Virus record (IMG/VR): IMGVR_UViG_3300020200_003237
Coordinates: 1 to 60,539 of that record
Length of the DNA stretch: 60,539 bases
From: a virus
Strand: one strand, 5' to 3'
Shown in pieces: positions 1 through 8,000 of this stretch (position 1 is its first letter; each line of letters begins with the position of its first letter). The position numbers were made by a program, and so were the translations under genes. The notes under the pieces were generated by a model, which saw only the letters and a list, made by a program, of their open reading frames with translations, was not told the origin of the DNA and made no database searches.

Positions 1-618
1 CTAAATCTTAGATGGAACGTGGGTGTCATTCTTGTTAATGTAATATTTCTCGTTATTGTAACCACATTTATGACAAATATAAGGATCTAAACCACCATCG
101 TCTTTTTTCCATTTCCACCCACATTCTCTACATTTAATTTCTTTTTCTTTTACAGACTCGTGGTATGGAAACCTTTGTGTGTCGTAAAGGGAAATATCAG
201 GCGTTGTATTTTGGGCGTAAGCATCTTGGCCCGATATAATATCGCTTATTCTTTTAATTTCTTTTTTTGGTCTATCGATAGTGTAATCTTCAGGTCTTTT
301 GTTCTTCTGATTTATACCCCATAATATCTGATTGTATTTTGCATCGACAAGGTTTTTTTGATCTGCCTGCCATTGGTCAACAAGGTCAGGTCTCAGATTC
401 CTCATTGCTTTAAAAATATGATCCTGTGTGCCAGCTTCAGGGTTTTGAATATTGTATAGTGTTATCAAATTGGAAAAATCGCGGGGATCAGAATATTCTC
501 CCGTCATTGGATCTATTTCAGGTTTACACATTTCTCCTGTACTAAGATCCATACATTGAGTGAGGAATATAATGCCGTCATCAAGTAGTTTTTTGAAATC
601 AAAATGATATCTTTCCAT
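1..618 (-). CDS. Phage protein with C-terminal zinc ribbon
   Basis: A complete 205-residue protein whose stop codon is the first three bases of the window. The last ~45 residues hold two CxxC pairs (CREC and CHKC, about 20 residues apart, with a WKWKKDDGG linker), which should bind one zinc ion as a ribbon. The first ~155 residues are hydrophilic and match nothing I recognise. The ATG start is preceded at 3 nt by the TATTTATC element and faces the divergent gene at 654. The zinc site is seen directly; a virion or nucleic-acid-binding role would be guesswork. Confidence 0.75.
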   Translation of the reverse strand: MERYHFDFKKLLDDGIIFLTQCMDLSTGEMCKPEIDPMTGEYSDPRDFSNLITLYNIQNPEAGTQDHIFKAMRNLRPDLVDQWQADQKNLVDAKYNQILWGINQKNKRPEDYTIDRPKKEIKRISDIISGQDAYAQNTTPDISLYDTQRFPYHESVKEKEIKCRECGWKWKKDDGGLDPYICHKCGYNNEKYYINKNDTHVPSKI

Positions 619-621
619 ACT

Positions 622-629
622 GATAAATA
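622..629 (-). promoter_or_regulatory. TATTTATC element before gene ending at 1
   Basis: TATTTATC on the minus strand, followed by 3 nt and the ATG at 618. It is one of a recurring class of such elements in this window. Confidence 0.4.
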
Positions 630-639
630 TAAATCAACC

Positions 640-647
640 TATTTATA
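640..647 (+). promoter_or_regulatory. TATTTATA element before gene at 654
   Basis: TATTTATA on the plus strand, 6 nt before the ATG at 654. With the minus-strand copy at 622-629 it fills the 35-nt divergent spacer. Confidence 0.4.
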
Positions 648-653
648 ATCAAT

Positions 654-962
654 ATGAATTATTTAATCACAGAAGATAGATTACAGTCAGTATTCAACAA
701 ATACATGGATGAGTTTACTTGGCGTGTTGATGATTTCGGTGATATTGTTGTATTTGGTGACGGGGCAAGATATTTTGATACATTCGGAGATTATCTATCT
801 ATTAACCCTTTCTTCTTAGAAAAAATGACAACTTTGTTCGGAGAAAATGCTGGTGATTTGATGTTCAATTGGTTTAACAAAAACTTCGAATGGGAATCTC
901 ATCCAGCAACTGAGTGGGGTGAAGCCGACTTCTATGAAGAAGAAAGCCATGAAGTTTACTAA
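654..962 (+). CDS. Small acidic phage protein, ITE-type N terminus
   Basis: A 102-residue acidic protein of unknown function, rich in aromatic residues, with no membrane segment. It starts MNYLITEDRLQ. The I-T-E tripeptide near the N terminus resembles the [LI]-x-E sites at which T4-type prohead proteases remove capsid-targeting leaders, so packaging in the virion is possible (inference). Its 3' end overlaps the end of the convergent gene 959-2971 by 4 nt. The start is supported by the TATTTATA element 6 nt upstream. Confidence 0.7.
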   Translation: MNYLITEDRLQSVFNKYMDEFTWRVDDFGDIVVFGDGARYFDTFGDYLSINPFFLEKMTTLFGENAGDLMFNWFNKNFEWESHPATEWGEADFYEEESHEVY

Positions 963-2971
963 ACTTTTTTCAGGTGATTGAATTTAAAATCAATCAATAT
1001 ATTTTCGGGATCCCTTGAAAAATCTAATACTCTTGGTCCAAGATATTCTCTGAAATTTCTAAGAAAGTTTTCTTTTACAGCTCTTTCAACTTTCTCTTTG
1101 GTTATTCCTAAAAGTTCACCTTTTAGATAATTTTCAGGAGTATCAACACCAATTTCACCCTGTCTTTTTTTTACGTCTTGTATGTCAATTTCGATTACAA
1201 CCTTACCATCTTTTTCGAAAAGATCTTTGATCTTGAATTTAATTTTAGTTTGTATTTCATTGGTGTCTATTGGCCATCCCCATGTTTTCGCAAACTGTGC
1301 TCTTTTCTTCTGTAGTTCTTCTTTTGACCCAATTAATTTTTTTAATTTTCCTTCAATTATTTCTTGGTGTTTTGCCCCTCTCCTGAGAGCATCCATTTCT
1401 TTTGGCGTAAGTAAATAAACAGGCACATTTAAATCCTTATCCCATTTCGCTTTTAGTTGAGTCGGATCGGAGTTCCATATTTGTTTTGACGTTGATGAAG
1501 AATAATTATCAACCACCTGATACCATCTTCCCTCCTTATAGAGAAAGATTGGATACCATCCATAAGAGAGAACAACATACACGTTTCCACCTGACTTATC
1601 AGTTTCCCAAAATCCCGAAATATTACTTCCTCTGAAAGGAAGCAACGCCTTTGTGTACTTGAAAGAGTCTGGGTTGGTGGTGGTTTTGCCCTGAAGTGTT
1701 CTTGGATCAAGAATTTCCTCAGGTCCTAAATCCTCATACCTTTTATTTTTGGATTTGTTTGCAAAGTAAAGTTCTGAGTAATATTTACTCAATCCTGCAT
1801 CCATACCCATAATTTCAAGTGTTTTTGAAATTAACTCCTCTACTTGTTTTTTTAACTTGTAATTTGGGTTTTTGGCTCTAAGATCATCTATGTATTTGAA
1901 AATTTTGATGGCTACCTTCGGTATTTTGTCCATCTTTTCTTGTTCTTTTACTACATCCTTCTTTGTCTCTTTTTTCCTAAGAATATTATTATTGTAAAGT
2001 TTTCCGTCTTCATCGAAGAAATTCCCGTCAGTAACAATTTTTTTAATAGATTTCTCGAAGAAGTCTTGACCCTTATCTAAATTTTTCAAGGCTAAATTTA
2101 TACCTATATTATTATTTTTTTCATCCATTACCCATCCACTATCAAATTCACCTTTCGAAAACAAATTTTTCAAAGCTCCTAAAACTTCATTAACATTACC
2201 TAAACCTGATGTCAATTTGGGACCAATAATTTTTGTAAATAAGGCAGATGCTAAAATATGTCTATAAGCATCTTGTTTTACATCATCTTTAGAAAATTCA
2301 ATTTTAGATTTGTATTTTGATAAATTATAAATTTTAATAATTGAAGATATGTATTCAGGAATTTTTAATATTTTATCCAAAAATTCTTTATAAAATTGTT
2401 CGTTTACCGACTTTGGTTCTTCTCCTGAAAATAATGGATCTGAGAACTCCCCACTTGATACTTTTCCCGTGGTTTCTTTGGTTTTATCTTTCAATATCTT
2501 TTCCAATTCTTTTTTAAATTTTGTACTACCACCTTTATAGATGATTTTGATGAGGTATTTGTTTAAAGGATAAATATATTTGGTGAGAACTCTTTCTTCT
2601 GTTTCTTCGTTTTTATTATAAGGTAAATTTTTGAAATCAGGATCCATTGAAGAATAATTGAATGACTCTATTTTATACTTAGTCCTCAATTTATCTCTAT
2701 CAAGAACTAATATTACATTCAAATCCTTCGGAGGCTCTAATGAAGATCCTATACTAAGACCGGGTATAAAGTTTTTATCTCTCGTGAATGACACAACGGA
2801 TTGGTAAGGACTATTTTTTACCCTCTTATCCAATTCCAAATAATCATCACCGGGAAGGCTTCCTCTAAGTTTATCTTGTTTAAGAATAGATAATGCTCTC
2901 TCCTCCGAGGTGTGATGGTAAAGCGGGGTGCCTTTTATGTCTTCTAATTTCTCATGAATTTTATTACTCAT
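959..2971 (-). CDS. ART-like / DUF6973-like multidomain protein
   Basis: About 670 residues when started at MSNKIHEK. Residues ~10-150 carry a YHHTS motif, an SFTRD strand, a VLVLDRDKL strand and a late EERV motif. This pattern is common in phage proteins with an ADP-ribosyltransferase-like fold, where EER would be near the catalytic Glu. Residues ~220-310 contain QDAYRHILASALF and later MDEKNNNIGI, resembling the DUF6973 type of toxin-associated domain. The C-terminal ~250 residues are unknown. The ATG at 2971 is chosen over an upstream alternative because TATTTATA lies exactly 3 nt before it. Phage ART proteins often modify host RNA polymerase or other proteins early in infection; that role is not shown here. 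Confidence 0.5.
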   Translation of the reverse strand: MSNKIHEKLEDIKGTPLYHHTSEERALSILKQDKLRGSLPGDDYLELDKRVKNSPYQSVVSFTRDKNFIPGLSIGSSLEPPKDLNVILVLDRDKLRTKYKIESFNYSSMDPDFKNLPYNKNEETEERVLTKYIYPLNKYLIKIIYKGGSTKFKKELEKILKDKTKETTGKVSSGEFSDPLFSGEEPKSVNEQFYKEFLDKILKIPEYISSIIKIYNLSKYKSKIEFSKDDVKQDAYRHILASALFTKIIGPKLTSGLGNVNEVLGALKNLFSKGEFDSGWVMDEKNNNIGINLALKNLDKGQDFFEKSIKKIVTDGNFFDEDGKLYNNNILRKKETKKDVVKEQEKMDKIPKVAIKIFKYIDDLRAKNPNYKLKKQVEELISKTLEIMGMDAGLSKYYSELYFANKSKNKRYEDLGPEEILDPRTLQGKTTTNPDSFKYTKALLPFRGSNISGFWETDKSGGNVYVVLSYGWYPIFLYKEGRWYQVVDNYSSSTSKQIWNSDPTQLKAKWDKDLNVPVYLLTPKEMDALRRGAKHQEIIEGKLKKLIGSKEELQKKRAQFAKTWGWPIDTNEIQTKIKFKIKDLFEKDGKVVIEIDIQDVKKRQGEIGVDTPENYLKGELLGITKEKVERAVKENFLRNFREYLGPRVLDFSRDPENILIDFKFNHLKKV

Positions 2972-2973
2972 GA

Positions 2974-3624
2974 TTATAAATACTTCCAACTGTTTCTGTC
3001 ATAACCAAATATTTCAAATTGTTCTTCAAATTTATCGTAAATGTATTCGGCCTCTTCTTGTGTGTATTTGTAAGATTGGTTATTTGTTTCTTTTGTGAAT
3101 ATATTGTTTGTTACAACTCTATTCCATTCTTGTTTGAATTCTTGGGAAGTTTGGATTTTTTGATTGATGAAAGATATTTTTTTCAAATCCTCATCGAGAT
3201 ATTCGAACCTTATAACATGTTTGGGAGGTTTTATTTCAGAATATACCTTTTCGAATTGAAAATGGTTTAACATACCACCGTCATATCTCACAAACTTTTT
3301 CGAAAACTCTATGAATGACATATCACAATCAGAACCATAACAGTCGTTTTTCAAGAAAAGTGAATAATAATAACTTTTCATTCTTGTATACGGGTTTCTT
3401 ACATTGAGTAAGATGTCATAATGATGGTATAATTCAGGAATGGTCCATTCATGTCTTAATCCTTGAGAGAATTCTCCATTTATGTTTTTATTGGGTATAC
3501 AAGTCTTATATTCATTACCTTCATAAATCTGGACCTCCCAAAAATTCAATAATTGACCTATTGTTCTTGTGGCAGTTCTTTCAGGTAGAATCCACACAGT
3601 TTGTTCAGAGTGTATAAAATTCAT
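2974..3624 (-). CDS. Sulfotransferase family protein 1
   Basis: A 216-residue protein with the layout of small PAPS-dependent sulfotransferases. An N-terminal strand-loop LPERTATRT would bind the 5'-phosphosulfate of PAPS. It is followed by VRNPYTRMKS, the classic 3'-phosphate (RxxS) element. Later come IRFEYLDEDL and a GYDRNSW tail typical of the family. It would transfer sulfate to a sugar or protein acceptor that cannot be named from sequence. It overlaps the small gene 3621-3806 by 4 nt (ATGA). A second family member lies at 12551 and a putative APS kinase, the PAPS maker, at 21491. Confidence 0.7.
   Translation of the reverse strand: MNFIHSEQTVWILPERTATRTIGQLLNFWEVQIYEGNEYKTCIPNKNINGEFSQGLRHEWTIPELYHHYDILLNVRNPYTRMKSYYYSLFLKNDCYGSDCDMSFIEFSKKFVRYDGGMLNHFQFEKVYSEIKPPKHVIRFEYLDEDLKKISFINQKIQTSQEFKQEWNRVVTNNIFTKETNNQSYKYTQEEAEYIYDKFEEQFEIFGYDRNSWKYL
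2975..2982 (-). promoter_or_regulatory. TATTTATA element before ART-like gene
   Basis: TATTTATA, then ATC, then ATG (2971). The element overlaps the stop codon of the upstream sulfotransferase gene. Confidence 0.45.
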
Positions 3625-3806
3625 TTTTTTTCTTGTTTTGGTGGAATTCTAAAATTTAATGCCCTTTTACCATTGATGGTGGGCATACCATATTCATCAA
3701 CCCCAATTGATTTGACTATGGTTTTTTTATTTTTGAATCTTCCTGTTAGAATGACATCTCCGATTTCAATCGGAATGAAGATTCCCATTTGTTTGACTCT
3801 ATTCAT
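3621..3806 (-). CDS. Small conserved phage protein (GDVILTGRFKNKK type)
   Basis: A 61-residue protein with a GDVILTGRFKNKK motif and a GMPTINGKRALNFRI tail. I recognise this as a recurrent small phage orphan without known role; it may form a small beta-barrel. Its stop overlaps the sulfotransferase start, so the two are co-translated. Confidence 0.65.
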   Translation of the reverse strand: MNRVKQMGIFIPIEIGDVILTGRFKNKKTIVKSIGVDEYGMPTINGKRALNFRIPPKQEKK

Positions 3807-3827
3807 TTTTATTACTCTTGTATTTTA

Positions 3828-3835
3828 TATTTATA
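3828..3835 (+). promoter_or_regulatory. TATTTATA element before gene at 3852
   Basis: TATTTATA 16 nt before the ATG at 3852, in the 45-nt divergent spacer; a spacing compatible with an ordinary -10 element. Confidence 0.35.
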
Positions 3836-3851
3836 ATGATAACTAAGATTT

Positions 3852-4151
3852 ATGTCTAATGAAGGAAATGAAAAGATGAAGAGATTTCTTCAAGGAGGTT
3901 TTAATACTTTGCTTAAATTGAATGAGTTTTCTGATATTGACAAAATTGAAGTTTTTTTTGTCTTTGGGTCTCAACACAAAACTGCAATGTGTGATTGGGT
4001 TTATGGTATAAAAATTTATAGTCAAATGAGTATAAATTCGAGAGCAGATTCCGCTAGATCACTTCAAATTAAAGTTGGTAGGGCAACTGAAAAATTATTG
4101 GGAGTAAGGGTATGTTGTACCGATGTTATTTGGGTAAAGGACTACAAATAA
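3852..4151 (+). CDS. Hypothetical phage protein
   Basis: A 99-residue basic protein with two short hydrophobic strands, VFFVFGSQHK and VCCTDVIWVKDYK. No family is recognised. The plus reading is preferred over a 60-codon minus-strand ORF in the same place because it has the upstream TATTTATA element and does not clash with the operon on the other strand. Its 3' end overlaps the convergent gene 4126-4350 by 26 nt. Confidence 0.55.
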   Translation: MSNEGNEKMKRFLQGGFNTLLKLNEFSDIDKIEVFFVFGSQHKTAMCDWVYGIKIYSQMSINSRADSARSLQIKVGRATEKLLGVRVCCTDVIWVKDYK

Positions 4152-4350
4152 TATTATTTGCCGCCTGAAGAATGTCTGTCGATTCGTACCAAGGAGAATT
4201 ATAATAATCCCACAAGGATCTTTTTGATGTGAATGGGTGGTCGTATCTTTTTAAAATTGATTTGGCAATTTTAAAATCCTTGACTGTCCAATTCAATTGT
4301 TTTTGAGGCACTCCGTAAATAAATCTCAATAGTTTTCGGTATGTTTTCAT
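4126..4350 (-). CDS. Hypothetical phage protein
   Basis: A 74-residue basic protein starting MKTYRKLLRFIYG and ending in ICSPLPK. No domain is recognised. It lies 1 nt after the HExxH gene 4352-4735 and should share its transcript. Confidence 0.5.
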   Translation of the reverse strand: MKTYRKLLRFIYGVPQKQLNWTVKDFKIAKSILKRYDHPFTSKRSLWDYYNSPWYESTDILQAANNIICSPLPK

Positions 4351-4351
4351 A

Positions 4352-4735
4352 TTAATCTTTATAAAGTTCTGTTTCGTTTTCGGGATTCTCTTTACAAAAT
4401 TTTCTCAGAAGGTATGCGGATATTGTATTAGCTTCAGCTTCACTATCAATCTCAGACTGGTTTATTTTCGTTGGATCCGAACTTTGTAGTGCGTGTATCC
4501 ATTCATGAGATATAGTTCTGAGAATATCAATCAAAATTCTACTTTTACAGAACACAGCAATACGACCATTAGATTCACTACCTGTTGTAATCGACTCATT
4601 TCTTTTGTCTTGAAAAACAAATACAAGATCTTTATTAATGGGCGCATTATCCTGTAGAAATTCCAAAAAGTCCTTGGTTATTCCTACTTGGTTCGGTTTT
4701 AAATTTTTTCTTATATTTTTGAGAGACAGTTTCAC
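4352..4735 (-). CDS. Small HExxH metallopeptidase-like protein
   Basis: A 127-residue protein with SHEWIHALQ in the middle and SEAEANTISAYLLRKF ~20 residues later. The two His of HEWIH plus the downstream Glu match the zinc ligand set of gluzincin-type minimal peptidases. No signal peptide is visible, so it would act in the cytoplasm or the virion. The start is GTG, preceded at 3 nt by TATTTATA. Two further HExxH proteins are in the window (27795 and 28571). The substrate is unknown. Confidence 0.6.
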   Translation of the reverse strand: MKLSLKNIRKNLKPNQVGITKDFLEFLQDNAPINKDLVFVFQDKRNESITTGSESNGRIAVFCKSRILIDILRTISHEWIHALQSSDPTKINQSEIDSEAEANTISAYLLRKFCKENPENETELYKD

Positions 4736-4737
4736 AA

Positions 4738-5979
4738 CTATAAATAGATGTAATTCATGACTTGTTCAAGGTCATTGTAAACCAATTTATCTTTGAAATC
4801 CAAGTGAGATCTATGTTCACCTTCATTCCACATCCAATCCTTAAAACCCAAATCAATAATCCTTTGGTGTATTTTTTGATCAAAATGATCCTTGATTAAC
4901 CTTGCTCTCCTATTGATATCAATTACGTTGTTGTCAACTGTGCTATTTCTGTTGTTGTATTGTAAATATAGAAGTTTTTTTACATGGATGAATTTTGTCT
5001 CTAAGAAGGTTCTCACAATTAGTTCATAATCATCTGCTACAGGTAATCTTTTATTGTGGCCTCCTACTTTCAGATAAACATTCTTGTTCCATGCTCTCAC
5101 GTGATTTGGCATCGAAAAATTGTATCTTATTGATAAAGGGTTAATATCAGAATAACGGTGACTTAGAAAATTGTCTACCCCATTTTTTATCCAATGATGT
5201 ATCCCGTAACCGACGTTAAACGTGTTACGAGGATTGGAGTATCCTTGGTCACCCCAAATGTCAGTATAATATTTCATTTCGCCGTCATCATATAATTCAC
5301 AAACCTCTGAATACATGAATCCAGCGTCAGGAAATTTGTTTGATGCATTGTCGAGTTCTTCTAAACAAGTTGGTAAAAGATAATCATCGTGATCAAGTTC
5401 CACCAACCACTCTCCCTCACTAAGATGACACGCTCTGTTTTTTACCAAACCAACGATTCCATTAGAGATAGGTGTGACTTTATATGGTTTAACCCTGAAG
5501 TCTTGAGAGGAAATCTGTTGTATATTATTCCAAGTATCTTCATCAGGAGAGTCATCGACTATAATCCATTCCCAATCCGTGTACGTTTGGTTGGATAAAC
5601 TTTCATATGTTCTATAGATTCTTTCACCTGTTTTGTAAGTTGGTGTAAAAATTGAAAATTTTGGTGCAATTTTTGAAGAGTTTCTGAATGTAGTTTCACA
5701 TACAATAATATTTGCGATTACATTGTCAGGAAATATTTCATCAATCGTTACTATTCTACGGTTCAATGAATCCAAATTAGATTGAAGTTGTTTACCTATA
5801 GTTAATATAATATCTGGATCATGTTCAATAAAATCTTGTCGAAAGTTGTTAATGTGTTTTTTTGAATGAACTTTAACCTTTTCGGATAATCCTTCCCAAT
5901 GGTAAACATCGGAAATTAATTCGAAGGTTCCGATTCTATCCCAACCATATACTAATGCTACGGGTAATTTTGTCTTCAT
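4738..5979 (-). CDS. GT2 family glycosyltransferase
   Basis: A 413-residue GT-A glycosyltransferase. The catalytic domain starts near residue 107 with FSIFTPTYKTGERI, continues through WEWIIVDDSPD (~137-147), and has the metal-binding acidic motif ELDHDDYL at ~194-201. The first ~100 residues look like a separate small domain. The donor is a nucleotide sugar of unknown type; the target could be host surface glycan or virion protein. The gene overlaps the 2OG oxygenase 5976-6671 by 4 nt, so the two enzymes are likely made together. Confidence 0.8.
   Translation of the reverse strand: MKTKLPVALVYGWDRIGTFELISDVYHWEGLSEKVKVHSKKHINNFRQDFIEHDPDIILTIGKQLQSNLDSLNRRIVTIDEIFPDNVIANIIVCETTFRNSSKIAPKFSIFTPTYKTGERIYRTYESLSNQTYTDWEWIIVDDSPDEDTWNNIQQISSQDFRVKPYKVTPISNGIVGLVKNRACHLSEGEWLVELDHDDYLLPTCLEELDNASNKFPDAGFMYSEVCELYDDGEMKYYTDIWGDQGYSNPRNTFNVGYGIHHWIKNGVDNFLSHRYSDINPLSIRYNFSMPNHVRAWNKNVYLKVGGHNKRLPVADDYELIVRTFLETKFIHVKKLLYLQYNNRNSTVDNNVIDINRRARLIKDHFDQKIHQRIIDLGFKDWMWNEGEHRSHLDFKDKLVYNDLEQVMNYIYL
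4739..4746 (-). promoter_or_regulatory. TATTTATA element before GTG start at 4735
   Basis: TATTTATA, GTT, then the GTG start codon. It overlaps the stop codon of the upstream glycosyltransferase, so position relative to the start is conserved even inside an operon. Confidence 0.45.
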
Positions 5980-6671
5980 ACGTGTTTAAACAAAGCCATA
6001 TGAGGTTCGGATATCTCATGAATTGGTCTTTCTTTTGTAAAATAATAAAGTGCAAATGATAATCTATCAACTTCTTCAGGTGTTTTCAATGGACCAGGAT
6101 GACCATGGTATGCTTTATCTGATATCGAAAATATAACAGCTCTGTTGAATATTGGATCAATTTTTTTAACACAGGTTTTCAAATCGGGGGTCCACAATTG
6201 AAGGTCTCCTCCCCACTCTTTTTTCCAATCTTTATTGAGATAAAGAAGTAAATTCAATCTCCTATGAAGTTTGGTGATCGGATGATAATTGTAATCAACA
6301 TGCACTGATAATCTACCTCTCGATTTAATCCTATGTATTCCACCACCATAATAGGTTGGATCAGGGATTAATTCTTTTATTCCAGTGAGTTCCTCCAAAT
6401 ATTTCAGAACTTCGGTTGAATTCATGAATCCAAGAACATTATTTACATATTCAGGGAATCCTGAACACAAGTACAACTTTCTGAATTGATGTTCACCGCC
6501 AGCGTCCTCCTCCTCTCCTTTGTCATGTTCCCAATTATTTATAAAAGGTATTTCATTAACTGCCTTTTTCAAATATGACTCGTTCATGAAGTTGTCAATT
6601 ACGATGTGAGGAAATGGATACGCGGTTGCGTATTGAGTCTTGAGATATTTCGGTAACTTGAGATCAATCAT
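5976..6671 (-). CDS. 2OG-Fe(II) oxygenase 1 (HxD...H type)
   Basis: A 231-residue 2-oxoglutarate/Fe(II) dioxygenase. The iron facial triad is visible as H124-x-D126 (SVHVDYN) and H189 or H191 (AYHGHPG); R203 (DRLSFALYYF) should bind 2-oxoglutarate. The strand LNLLLYLNKDW and GGDLQLW fit the double-stranded beta-helix. Members of this prolyl-4-hydroxylase-like family hydroxylate proteins or small molecules. It is translationally coupled to a GT2. Given three collagen-like fibres in the window, protein hydroxylation is an attractive but unproven role. Confidence 0.75.
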   Translation of the reverse strand: MIDLKLPKYLKTQYATAYPFPHIVIDNFMNESYLKKAVNEIPFINNWEHDKGEEEDAGGEHQFRKLYLCSGFPEYVNNVLGFMNSTEVLKYLEELTGIKELIPDPTYYGGGIHRIKSRGRLSVHVDYNYHPITKLHRRLNLLLYLNKDWKKEWGGDLQLWTPDLKTCVKKIDPIFNRAVIFSISDKAYHGHPGPLKTPEEVDRLSFALYYFTKERPIHEISEPHMALFKHV

Positions 6672-6709
6672 GAATTAAAAATAGAAAAAATATTATTAAA
6701 AATAAATCA

Positions 6710-7063
6710 TTAGTCACCATCGGCTTCGTAAAACGAAACAATAAATTCTAAATGTAAGGAGGTGACGTGTTTATATCTATTCAGGTGACAGTAAGCTTTG
6801 AATCCGCCACTTGAATTCAGATAAGCAACATCTGGTTTTAAATCCTCACATTTTAACGCACCGTTTATACACCCCAAAAGTAAATATTCAGCAGTTTCCC
6901 TGAGTTTTTCCATGGGTGGAGGTGTTTGTGGTACGGTTCCCCATCTCCACCTTAAAGCTTTCATTGTGAGATATACTTTTTCGAAGTCGAAGTTTTCTAA
7001 TACCTCGTCAATCATCTTCTGTATGTCGTGTCTCGGACTTGCCATGAGTTTTTGGTTTTCCAT
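6710..7063 (-). CDS. Conserved phage protein (ALRWRWG type)
   Basis: Up to 117 residues. It holds ALRWRWGTVPQTPPPMEKL, GGFKAYCHLNR and a strand-rich LHLEFIVSFYEADGD tail; similar small proteins occur in many tailed phages without assigned function. The start is uncertain. The longest reading overlaps the thioesterase gene by 56 nt, while an internal ATG at 7015 (MIDEVLENF) would overlap it by only 8 nt. Confidence 0.6.
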   Translation of the reverse strand: MENQKLMASPRHDIQKMIDEVLENFDFEKVYLTMKALRWRWGTVPQTPPPMEKLRETAEYLLLGCINGALKCEDLKPDVAYLNSSGGFKAYCHLNRYKHVTSLHLEFIVSFYEADGD

Positions 7064-7388
7064 TTTCGTCTAAAAGCACGAAAACAATTTCATCAATTCT
7101 AATAATTGATTGTTTTGTATTTTTGTTTCTAACGTCGCAGGAGACCGTTATAGACGTGTTTCCAAATTTGACTACTTCACATCCAATCTCAACAATATCT
7201 CCCGTTTTTGCGGTCTGTACGAAGTTTATAGCGGACATTGCCTTGGTCACTATGTTTGTGGATTCAAGTTGACAGATACAGAAGATTGCAGCCTCCTCAT
7301 CGATCCACTTTAATACCTGTCCACCAAACAATGTACCTCGGGAGTTTAAATCTTCTGGCTTAATTAATTTTCTTGTTCTATATTTCAT
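7008..7388 (-). CDS. Hotdog-fold acyl-CoA thioesterase (YciA-like)
   Basis: A 126-residue single hotdog domain. The motif DLNSRGTLFGGQVLKWID is the signature of YciA/BFIT-type acyl-CoA thioesterases, with the catalytic Asp in the helix after the GG; later strands INFVQTAKTGDIVEI and VLLDENGKP fit. It would hydrolyse acyl-CoA in the cytoplasm. This is an auxiliary metabolic gene with no obvious partner apart from the neighbouring reductase. An ATG at 7388 is preferred to an upstream TTG. Confidence 0.75.
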   Translation of the reverse strand: MKYRTRKLIKPEDLNSRGTLFGGQVLKWIDEEAAIFCICQLESTNIVTKAMSAINFVQTAKTGDIVEIGCEVVKFGNTSITVSCDVRNKNTKQSIIRIDEIVFVLLDENGKPKTHGKSETRHTEDD

Positions 7389-7953
7389 GTCCAATATCGT
7401 TTTTTATGTCTTGTTTAACTTTTTCTAAATAAATTAATCTTTTATTGTGACTGACAAATGGTACACTCCAAAACTGTCTAGTTTTGGTTTTGAACCATCC
7501 GAAAACGAAAGAATAAACACCCATTACAAGTCGTAACTTTACAGAGTTTAAATAAATGGTCAAAACAGGTAAAGCCGGTGCCCCGTGTGTCAGGTACGTT
7601 CTGACTTTCTTATCTTTTAGCAACGGGATAGGTATTCCGTAATTTTTTGTTATTGGTTTAAATTTATAAGCAAAACCAGGAGTGAAGATTTGATCGAAAA
7701 ATAGTTCAAGCATTGGTGCACATCTAAACCACCATACAGGGGAAATAAAATAAATCCTATTAGCCCAATTGATTAACTCTTTATATTCTTTGACTTTGTC
7801 AACACCAAAATCTAATGATTTTATCTCAGTGTATAAATCAATTATGTAGTATGATTCTCTATGGAGTTCAAGTGTATCTACAATTGTATTTTTTATACCG
7901 TTATAACAAAAACTTTGTTTATTAGGGTGTGCGACAATAATTAAATTATTCAT
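7378..7953 (-). CDS. Flavodoxin-fold NAD(P)H oxidoreductase
   Basis: About 191 residues from MNNLIIVAHPNK. The first strand plus HPNKQS loop, the YFISPVWWFRCAPMLEL segment and FDQIFTPGFAYKF are hallmarks of the NQO1/KefF/MdaB-like quinone reductases that use FMN or FAD. It overlaps the thioesterase start by 11 nt. A putative redox auxiliary gene; the substrate is not predictable. The upstream TTG in the same frame is less likely than the ATG at 7953. Confidence 0.7.
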   Translation of the reverse strand: MNNLIIVAHPNKQSFCYNGIKNTIVDTLELHRESYYIIDLYTEIKSLDFGVDKVKEYKELINWANRIYFISPVWWFRCAPMLELFFDQIFTPGFAYKFKPITKNYGIPIPLLKDKKVRTYLTHGAPALPVLTIYLNSVKLRLVMGVYSFVFGWFKTKTRQFWSVPFVSHNKRLIYLEKVKQDIKNDIGHEI

Positions 7954-7969
7954 ATTTGACAAATATAAT

Positions 7970-8000
7970 AAAAACCCCTCATTTTTGGAGGGGTTTTTAT
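7970..8000. terminator. Bidirectional rho-independent terminator
   Basis: Hairpin AAAACCCCTC / GAGGGGTTTT with a 7-nt loop, flanked by A and T runs on both sides. It ends transcription from the gene 8000-8755 and separates it from the downstream operon. Confidence 0.8.

Noticed and set aside
3843-4025. 60-codon minus-strand ORF
   Set aside because: It is covered by the plus-strand gene 3852-4151, which has an upstream TATTTATA element and better codon use.
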